This document shows, piece after piece, positions 1 through 5,237 of a stretch of 6,728 bases of DNA. Each line of letters starts with the position of its first letter. Within the stretch, counting starts at the first letter, position 1. Below the pieces are notes generated by a model. It did not search any database, was not told the origin of the DNA, and saw only the letters and a program-made list of their open reading frames with translations. Made by a program: the position numbers and the translations under genes. This DNA is from Bacteroidales bacterium (lineage in GTDB: Bacteria > Bacteroidota > Bacteroidia > Bacteroidales > SMBSF77), in NCBI GenBank assembly GCA_021106655.1, contig JAIOTT010000040.1, positions 1 through 6,728 on the forward strand. The letters are read 5' to 3'.

Positions 1-57
1 AAAACGATATTGAATGAGCATTGACAACCACTATTAGCCGTAATTAAAAGCGACAAT

Positions 58-936
58 ATGAAAAATTCAAGTAAAACCTTAATTCTACTGTTTCTCATTT
101 TAATATGTGAAATAGCAAATGCTCAGGTTCAGATGAGCTTCAATTTTGATACCCCTTATGGAAATAATAAAGCAGTTGGTAAGTATGTTAAAATAAACGG
201 AACAAGAATCTATTATGAGGAATATGGAAATGGTGAACCATTGTTACTAATACACAGAAATGGTACAAGTATTAAAAGTATGGGGTATCAGATTGATTAT
301 TTTAAAACTAAATGCAGAGTAATTATTGCTGATAATAGAGGGCATGGAAAATCAGAATTAGTAACAGATTCTTTGACATATACTCAAATTGCCGAGGATT
401 GGGATGAATTGGTTAATCATCTAAAATTGGATTCCATTAGCATTATTGGATGGAGTGATGGAGGAATAATTGCACTAAAAATGGGAATTAGGGGCAAATC
501 AAAGATTAAGAAAATCGTTGCAATGGGCGCTAATTTGAGACCTGATTCAACTGCTGTCCACTTTTGGGCTATTAATAATGTTAGTGAAGTAAAAAAAAAT
601 GTTTCATCAAAGATCCGGGAGCAAGACACAACTCAAAACTGGAAATTGCAAAAACAACTGCTTGGACTTTTAGGAAACCAGCCAAATATACCAACTAAAG
701 ACTTATCTAAAATAAATGCAAAGGTATTAATTATAGCTGGAGATGAAGATATTATAAGATGCGAGCATAGTTTAGAAATGTATGAAAATATTGCAAAAGC
801 CCAACTATGTATAATGCCAGGTGAAACACATTTTACACCAGCATCAAATCCGGTATTATTCAATGAAATTGCGAGTAGGTTTTTATCTGAAACATTTAAA
901 AGGCCATATTCAGATTGGACAAAATGGAAGAAATAA
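58..936 (+). CDS. secreted alpha/beta hydrolase
   Basis: A 292-residue alpha/beta-hydrolase fold protein, probably a periplasmic or secreted esterase-like enzyme; the substrate cannot be told. Residues 1-22 form a signal peptide: Lys near the start, a hydrophobic stretch LILLFLILI, and a cleavage site ANA|QV. The first strand and loop of the fold read PLLLIHRNGTS (61-71), followed by DNRGHGKS (92-99). The nucleophile elbow is GWSDGG (131-136) with Ser133. The acid is most likely Asp231 in AGDED (227-231), and the base is His258 in GETH. The complete triad and normal length argue for an intact gene. One oddity is Arg67, where family members usually have Gly after the conserved His of the oxyanion loop. 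The ATG at 58 is chosen because it directly gives the signal peptide; no Shine-Dalgarno is visible. It is convergent with the pseudogene to its right, 20 bp away, and no terminator hairpin is seen between them. Confidence 0.9.
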   Translation: MKNSSKTLILLFLILICEIANAQVQMSFNFDTPYGNNKAVGKYVKINGTRIYYEEYGNGEPLLLIHRNGTSIKSMGYQIDYFKTKCRVIIADNRGHGKSELVTDSLTYTQIAEDWDELVNHLKLDSISIIGWSDGGIIALKMGIRGKSKIKKIVAMGANLRPDSTAVHFWAINNVSEVKKNVSSKIREQDTTQNWKLQKQLLGLLGNQPNIPTKDLSKINAKVLIIAGDEDIIRCEHSLEMYENIAKAQLCIMPGETHFTPASNPVLFNEIASRFLSETFKRPYSDWTKWKK

Positions 937-956
937 CTGCCGACTGCTACTGCCGC

Positions 957-1717
957 TTATTTTAAAGCCCCTCTCTTATGCAAGATCCACTGACTGGTAT
1001 TCAACGGACTCACACCTTTAAACTCTCTTGTTTTCCCATGCTCATCAAGGCAGCTTCTGTAACCATCAATCTGCATCCTTAATCTTCCTTTTCCTCCGGT
1101 AAGAGAACTAAAGCGGATATGATACTGCAATGAAGTTGAAACCGGCAGAATACCTTTCAATATTACATTTTCATTTTCAAACTCAGGATTATCAAAGTTT
1201 CCTCTCATTTTGGTGAGGTCGCTAACAATGTTACCAAGATATATTTCCGGTGCTTTAATGTTAAACTTACAAATCGGTTCCAGAAATTTGGTGCCGGACT
1301 TTTCCAGTACTTTCAGAACACCCATTAGAGTTGCCAGGATAAAATCGCCGGGCAGTGAATGGATCTCATGATCTTCACCGGCAATTAAAGTGATTTTTAT
1401 ATCAGTTACTTCCCAACCCTTTATTCCCTGCTTCAGGGCTTTGGGAATGGTCGCTTTAACCTCATTCTGGTATTTGTGATGAATATCGTTTACACTCACT
1501 TCTGATTGATACGCAATACCCGGTCCTTCTTCACCTGGCTCAACACGAAAACGCATCACTGCCCAGCATGGCTTGGGCATGGTATATTTAATAAATCCTT
1601 CAGTTATACTGGCAGGTGTTTCTTTATAAATTACTGTTGGATCAGAAAATTCTCTGTGATGGTTGCTTTGCCTGCATCAACATGCGCAAGTATACAGATG
1701 TTTTTTATCCCTATCAT
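957..1717 (-). pseudogene. internally deleted TetM/EF-G-like ribosomal protection GTPase
   Basis: Remains of a TetM/TetW/TetO-like translational GTPase, a family related to EF-G whose members act on the ribosome and in some cases release tetracycline. Reading leftwards, an ATG at 1717 starts MIGIKNICILAHVDAGKAT, the typical N-terminus with P-loop (G1), up to about TENFL near 1645; this frame then stops at 1631. In a second frame, from about 1646, the protein resumes at SDPTVIYKE, which matches the family shortly before domain IV. It then runs through MPKPCWAVMRF, QSEVSVNDIHHKYQNEV, GWEVTDIKITL, LEPICKFNIKAPE and TGGKGRLR to the usual end, WILHKRGALK, and a stop at 957. About 380 residues are missing compared with a Tet(M)-type protein of about 640, including nearly all of the GTPase domain, and the junction is out of frame. 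The longest continuous reading from an ATG (1580) would be a 207-residue domain IV-V fragment without GTPase. A weak -7-like TTACTTTG lies at 1736-1743. Confidence 0.88.
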
Positions 1718-1853
1718 AACTCAAATTCAAAAGGCAAAGTAAAGAAAATTTCAGGATCAAAAAAATTTGAGGAGATGAAGATGATTTTTCCTAATTAACT
1801 ACTCAACCACTCACCTAATCCCTGATATGATAATATAATTAAAAAATTATAAT

Positions 1854-1861
1854 TACGTTTG
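1854..1861 (+). promoter_or_regulatory. Bacteroidota -7 promoter box before the barrel gene
   Basis: TACGTTTG followed by C is an exact match to the TAnnTTTG(C) -7 element of the primary sigma factor of Bacteroidota. No clear TTG -33 element is seen upstream, where the sequence is almost pure A/T. The box ends only 7 bases before the ATG at 1869, so transcription would begin close to, or at, the start codon. Confidence 0.6.
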
Positions 1862-1868
1862 CATAATT

Positions 1869-2501
1869 ATGAAAGCCCTGCTGATCATTCTTATTGTGAT
1901 TTCTTTCTGCACCTGTGAACTCCACTCCCAAAATATACAAGGTGCCATAATTCTTGGAGGCAATCTTTCAAAAGTTGATGGCGACGAGGTTGATGGCTGG
2001 AAAAGACTTGGTCTCAATATTGGAGCTTCCGCAATGATACCCCTGAATGATAAGTTCTTTGTGGGGATTGAAACTATTTATAACCAAAAAGGAAGTTACG
2101 AGAAGGGAAAATATGTCGATAGTATTGATGTTAAATACAAATTAATTCTTGATTATGTTGAGGTGCCGGTTTTGGCCTACTATAAAGATAAGGGTGGAAT
2201 TACTGTTGGTACAGGCTTTTCATGGGGTAGACGGGTGAGGTTTAGGGAATGGGAGAATGGCTCTGAGATAAAATGGTCAACTTCAGAGATCCCATATGAT
2301 AAGAACGATATTTGCTGGGTAGCTGATATTCGCTTTAAGCTGATAAACAGGTTGAAATTTAATTTTCGTTATTCTAATTCAATAAGCAAGATAAGAACAA
2401 AGTATTATCCTAAAACCGGGGAAAGCAGGGATCAATACAACCGGCAGCTTACATTCCGTCTGATATATGTGTTTAATGAAAAAATTACAAGAAAATCATA
2501 G
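1869..2501 (+). CDS. PorT-like outer membrane beta-barrel protein
   Basis: A 210-residue exported protein with the look of the Bacteroidota 'outer membrane protein beta-barrel domain' family (PorT/OmpX-like; function usually unknown). A signal peptide occupies about residues 1-21 (MKALLIILIVIS, ending HSQ|NIQ). The rest alternates short polar turns with amphipathic strands: GLNIGASAMIPL (48-59), FFVGIETIYNQKGSY (63-77), DYVEVPVLAYYK (95-106) and GGITVGTGFSWGRR (109-122), then a longer polar loop and closing strands KFNFRYSNSIS and QLTFRLIYVF near the C-terminus. The motif LDYVEVPVLAYY is typical of the family. Two Cys in the leader (CTC, 14-16) do not make a proper lipobox. Transcription is probably from the -7 box at 1854. 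The ATG at 1869 is preferred because it opens the signal peptide. No partner gene is evident. Confidence 0.82.
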   Translation: MKALLIILIVISFCTCELHSQNIQGAIILGGNLSKVDGDEVDGWKRLGLNIGASAMIPLNDKFFVGIETIYNQKGSYEKGKYVDSIDVKYKLILDYVEVPVLAYYKDKGGITVGTGFSWGRRVRFREWENGSEIKWSTSEIPYDKNDICWVADIRFKLINRLKFNFRYSNSISKIRTKYYPKTGESRDQYNRQLTFRLIYVFNEKITRKS

Positions 2502-2536
2502 GGTAAATTATGTTTCAAAATTAATACTATTTTTTA

Positions 2537-2563
2537 TCTCTGTTCATCTGAGAAATCTGTGGC
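2537..2563. repeat. short TCTG-based intergenic repeat
   Basis: In the 83-bp gap between the barrel and cupin genes, TCTG recurs at 2539, 2547 and 2556 inside a phrase reading TCTCTGTTCATCTGAGAAAT then CTGTGGC. Its 8-9-base rhythm is unlike the A/T-rich sequence around it. As I recall, very similar 'ATCTGTG'-type phrases are scattered between genes in many Bacteroidota genomes; this cannot be confirmed from one window. Confidence 0.35.
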
Positions 2564-2584
2564 TAAATTATCAAACAAAAAATT

Positions 2585-3085
2585 ATGCCAGTAACTGCAG
2601 AATACTTGATTAAAAAATTCAATTTAATAAAGCACCCCGAAGGTGGTTATTACTCCGAAGTATACCGCTCAGAAGAATTGATTGAAAAAGGCCATTTGCC
2701 AAACCGATATACAGGCCAGCGATCCTTTTCAACATTAATATATTTTCTCCTTGATGGTGATGATTTCTCAGCTTTTCACAGAGTGAATTCTGATGAGATA
2801 TGGCATTTTTATGCCGGAACATCGCTAACACTATATATTATTGGTGACAATGGAATTCTTGAAAATATAGTTTTAAGTAATGATCCTGAAGATAATGGAT
2901 CATATTTTGCAATAATAAAGAGAGGTAGTTGGTTTGCTGCAAAAACGAACAAAGTAAATTCATTCACCCTTGTTGGATGCACTGTTGCACCAGGGTTTGA
3001 TTTCGAAGATTTTGAATTAGCAGATCGTCAGAAATTGATCAAAAGCTACCCTCAACATGAAGACCTTATTATAAATCTCACGTAA
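2585..3085 (+). CDS. Cupin_5 (DUF985) family protein
   Basis: A 166-residue cytoplasmic protein of the Cupin_5/DUF985 family (relatives of yeast YML079w), a single double-stranded beta-helix domain usually found as a dimer. Biochemical roles in the family are poorly known; some members may bind or epimerise small sugars or metabolites. The N-terminal signature is IKKFNLIKHPEGGYYSEVYR (9-28). The cupin core includes RSFSTLIYFLL (46-56) and FHRVNSDEIWHFYAG (64-78), with His65, Glu71 and His74 as likely metal- or ligand-site residues. The family's closing signature is GCTVAPGFDFEDFE (131-144). Length is normal and no signal peptide is present. The ATG at 2585 fits the usual family start; no Shine-Dalgarno or strong promoter is seen. 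It stands alone in its direction, 83 bp after the barrel gene and convergent with the peptidase C26 gene. Confidence 0.93.
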   Translation: MPVTAEYLIKKFNLIKHPEGGYYSEVYRSEELIEKGHLPNRYTGQRSFSTLIYFLLDGDDFSAFHRVNSDEIWHFYAGTSLTLYIIGDNGILENIVLSNDPEDNGSYFAIIKRGSWFAAKTNKVNSFTLVGCTVAPGFDFEDFELADRQKLIKSYPQHEDLIINLT

Positions 3086-3095
3086 TGAGAATAAT

Positions 3096-3146
3096 TTTAG
3101 TTGCTTTAATTCTAGTCATTTGTAATTTTAGTCACTCTAGTCACTT
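3096..3146. repeat. degenerate TAGTCACT intergenic repeats
   Basis: The 66-bp gap between the two convergent genes contains four related octamers: TAGTTGCT (3098), TAGTCATT (3113), TAGTCACT (3129) and TAGTCACT (3138). They are separated by T/A-rich spacers and spaced 15, 16 and 9 bases. No hairpin or terminator is seen here. The function is unknown; this looks like a dispersed Bacteroidota intergenic element rather than a regulatory site for either gene. Confidence 0.4.
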
Positions 3147-3151
3147 CTTCT

Positions 3152-3964
3152 TTACTTCCCTTCTCCCTGAATTTTAGAATACTCTCTGGCATGTTTAATA
3201 AACTCTTTAGCTATCGTTATCGACAAAGCATTTGTCGTATCCATTCCTTCAGGATGCCACTGAACACCAAGAAGAAAAGGATGATTTTCCGGGTCTGCCC
3301 ATCCAATGGCTTCCACCAGGCCATCATCGGCTCGCGCAATAACCTCGAAACCCCCTGCAAGCCTGTTAACTGCCTGATGATGACTGCTGTTGACAAGACA
3401 TGTTTTTACATTACAAATTATATTTAAGGTCGAGGCCGGCTTGATCTTTATCATATGAAAACATGTGTCATGATCAGGACAGCGATGAGTGATAAGCGTA
3501 TCATAATCACTAGGGATATCAACAAATAAACTTCCGCCCATGAATACATTTAATATTTGTTCACCTCTGCATATCCCAAGTATTGGAAGCTCCATATCTA
3601 GGGCTTTTTCGATCAGCGCAAACTCCAAGGTGTCACGACGATAATCGATTTTCCCACAACGTGTTGTGTCATAAGCCTGTCCATACCTTCCCGGATATAC
3701 ATCAGGCCCGCCTGATACTAGTAAGCCGGAGCATTTATCCATGATGGTTAGTGCTGAGTCAAGACTGATATGATACATATCCACCCATTCAATTTCGGGA
3801 TCAGCATTTTTTAGTAATTTCCCGTAATTACCATAATGCTCAACAGGCTTGCCTTTTGAGATGGCGATTATTATTTTTTCTTTATCGGATGAAGAACTAC
3901 ATCCAAGTAAGAAAATAGTAATTAAGAAATAGGTAATGCCTTTAGTAAGATGTTGTGGAATCAT
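3152..3964 (-). CDS. lipoprotein peptidase C26, gamma-glutamyl-GABA hydrolase-like
   Basis: A 270-residue class I glutamine amidotransferase-like hydrolase of the peptidase C26 family (PuuD type), which in known members cleaves gamma-glutamyl bonds such as that in gamma-glutamyl-GABA. Residues 1-21 are a lipoprotein signal peptide with lipobox LLGC; Cys22 would carry the lipid, followed by a Ser/Asp/Lys linker, so the enzyme is tethered to a membrane facing the periplasm or outside. Family motifs are SGGPDVYPGRYG (84-95), the nucleophile elbow GICRGEQILNVFMGG (130-144) with Cys132, NSSHHQAVN (192-200), and the His-Glu pair in GVQWHPEG (233-240), His237 and Glu239. All three catalytic residues are present. 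PuuD itself is cytoplasmic, so envelope placement is a variation. It is divergent from the exported histidine decarboxylase across a 321-bp gap. Substrate is inferred from family only. Confidence 0.92.
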   Translation of the reverse strand: MIPQHLTKGITYFLITIFLLGCSSSSDKEKIIIAISKGKPVEHYGNYGKLLKNADPEIEWVDMYHISLDSALTIMDKCSGLLVSGGPDVYPGRYGQAYDTTRCGKIDYRRDTLEFALIEKALDMELPILGICRGEQILNVFMGGSLFVDIPSDYDTLITHRCPDHDTCFHMIKIKPASTLNIICNVKTCLVNSSHHQAVNRLAGGFEVIARADDGLVEAIGWADPENHPFLLGVQWHPEGMDTTNALSITIAKEFIKHAREYSKIQGEGK

Positions 3965-3986
3965 AATTGATCTTTTTGATGTGAAA

Positions 3987-3994
3987 CAAATTTA
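3987..3994 (-). promoter_or_regulatory. candidate -7 box for the peptidase C26 gene
   Basis: Read on the minus strand this is TAAATTTG, an exact TAnnTTTG match, 22 bases before the ATG at 3964. No TTG lies at the expected -33 distance, so the call rests on the -7 element alone. Confidence 0.45.
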
Positions 3995-4085
3995 CTAAAT
4001 TATTTATACTAATTACATGTTCAAATGTCGCTTTTACTCATTTTTGCTTGGCAAAGGTTTGTTTATATAGTAATTTTATTTCAGG

Positions 4086-4112
4086 GGAGAGGGCGGGTAC
4101 TGCCCCCTTTTT
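4086..4112 (+). other. GC-rich hairpin with T-tract, function unclear
   Basis: The 321-bp gap 3965-4285 contains no gene that I can see. Within an otherwise A/T-rich stretch, GGGC (4091-4094) pairs with GCCC (4102-4105) around a 7-base loop, and the stem can be lengthened past one mismatch by weaker pairs. It is followed by CCTTTTT. On the plus strand it resembles an intrinsic terminator, but no gene upstream on that strand needs one. It could be an attenuator in a long leader of the decarboxylase gene, or chance. Confidence 0.3.
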
Positions 4113-4194
4113 CCAATACTATTCATTACATACCATATTGACCTTGTTTTGCAAATAATTTAAAAGCAATATTCAAAATTTAACCTAAGTGGTT

Positions 4195-4215
4195 TAAGAT
4201 AAAATTCCTATCTTA
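4195..4215. promoter_or_regulatory. 7-bp inverted repeat, possible operator before the decarboxylase
   Basis: TAAGATA, a 7-base spacer, then TATCTTA forms a perfect palindrome with 21-bp total length, a size suited to a dimeric regulator. Its right arm begins a TATCTTAG (4209-4216) that differs at one position from the Bacteroidota -7 box TAnnTTTG, 69 bases before the decarboxylase start. If that box is real, a bound protein would cover the promoter. No -33 TTG is seen at the right distance, so both readings are tentative. Confidence 0.35.
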
Positions 4216-4285
4216 GCTGAAACATGTAGTGACAATTCTCAAATTGTCCCAACGAATACTTATACAAACAAAAAAACTACTGCTT

Positions 4286-5218
4286 ATGAAAACAATGAAA
4301 AGATTGATCTTAATTACATTATTGGGGTTTCTTTCGATTTCTCTTTTTAGTCAGGAGAATATCGACAAAACCGCTATCGGCCCTTTTAATAATTATTGCG
4401 ATGGGTTTGGGTGTCCTGGTGCAGAGGGCAATGGTTATGTTTCAGTGTTGAAAGTATCAACAGGTGTTGTTGAAAAAACTAACGATGTCCTTATAGATGG
4501 AATAGTTGCCTATGACAGGGCAGAAGCTAATGATGCCTATATTGGCCAGATAAATATGGAAACAGCCTCCTCTTTTTGTGGTATTAACGGACAAATATGG
4601 GGCTATGATATTGCTATTACAGAGGTTATTAAAAATAACACTCAAAAACCACTTTTTACTGTTAAACAGTATGATGGCTCTGATTTACCAGTTTTTGATG
4701 CTGAACCATTATTAGATGCCGGTATTGCATTGTTTGGAACCGAAGAGAAACGTCGATTTCCACCTGCACCGGGCTCACATGTGATATGTGCCAACAAAAG
4801 TGTTACAACATACCGGCCAAAAGAAGGTGCCCCGGATCCTGACAAAAATGAAGCCTATGGCGTATGGTGCTATATTGCTATTTCCATTGCAAAAGACCGT
4901 GAAACAACAGCATGCTTGTTTATTGAAGATGCTGGTGTATGGACTAAAAATGCAAATATGGGAGATTTTAAATCCTTTCTTGATAAGCATCGTAAATCAG
5001 TTATCTGGAGTGTTGTTGCCTGTGGTGAAGACCAGAGTGTTGTTTATGACAGGTCGTATATAAGTTATGCTTATGTTATAATGGAACCTGGCCAAATTGG
5101 CACTGCAATTACAGTTGCTCCATATATCGTTCTTGCGAAAAATGCTGTGCCTGAAAAAGGGTTTAAAAGACTTAATAAGATGAATTTGAGTGAATGGGAA
5201 AGGGCTGTGGGACTTTAG
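4286..5218 (+). CDS. hdcA: exported pyruvoyl-dependent histidine decarboxylase
   Basis: A 310-residue precursor of the pyruvoyl histidine decarboxylase family (HdcA), which turns L-histidine into histamine and CO2. The known Gram-positive enzymes cut themselves between two serines, leaving a beta chain and an alpha chain whose first residue becomes the pyruvoyl cofactor. Here the site is TASSFCG, with Ser95-Ser96 (4568-4573). Other family blocks are GNGYVSVLKV (48-57), DGIVAYDRAE (71-80), AYIGQINM (84-91), APGSHVICANK (161-171), YGVWCYIAIS (191-200), FIEDAGVW (212-219) with the catalytic Glu214, and EPGQIGTAITVAPY (267-280). Asp77 matches the substrate-binding Asp of the Lactobacillus enzyme. 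Unlike that cytoplasmic enzyme, it opens with a signal peptide (about 1-22, KRLILITLLGFLSISLFS|QE). A GTG start at 4229 would bury the signal peptide and is rejected; Met at 4295 is an alternative. No histidine/histamine antiporter or HdcB-like gene is in the window. Confidence 0.93.
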   Translation: MKTMKRLILITLLGFLSISLFSQENIDKTAIGPFNNYCDGFGCPGAEGNGYVSVLKVSTGVVEKTNDVLIDGIVAYDRAEANDAYIGQINMETASSFCGINGQIWGYDIAITEVIKNNTQKPLFTVKQYDGSDLPVFDAEPLLDAGIALFGTEEKRRFPPAPGSHVICANKSVTTYRPKEGAPDPDKNEAYGVWCYIAISIAKDRETTACLFIEDAGVWTKNANMGDFKSFLDKHRKSVIWSVVACGEDQSVVYDRSYISYAYVIMEPGQIGTAITVAPYIVLAKNAVPEKGFKRLNKMNLSEWERAVGL

Positions 5219-5237
5219 ATTTTTGATTATTTAAAGA

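Noticed and set aside
21..49. Sigma70-type promoter (TTGACA at 21) before the hydrolase
   Set aside because: The expected -10 position reads TTAAAA, and Bacteroidota do not use this promoter type in general; no TAnnTTTG box is present.
957..1580. Intact 207-residue gene of its own
   Set aside because: Family similarity extends upstream of the ATG at 1580 (PTVIYKE and beyond) and the true N-terminus survives in another frame, so this is part of a broken gene.
1506..1798. Plus-strand open frames across the pseudogene start
   Set aside because: They are the antisense of the recognisable GTPase remains and show no family motifs.
1869..1931. Lipobox in the barrel protein leader (CTC)
   Set aside because: The residues before each Cys do not fit L-[AVST]-[GAS]-C; ordinary signal peptidase cleavage after HSQ is more likely.
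4229..4285. N-terminal extension of the decarboxylase from a GTG start
   Set aside because: It would add 19 residues in front of a well-formed signal peptide; Met at 4286 (or 4295) gives a proper leader and no family similarity lies upstream.
5219..5237. Shared bidirectional terminator between the decarboxylase and trmN6 genes
   Set aside because: The 19-bp gap is A/T-rich and has no stem of useful length.
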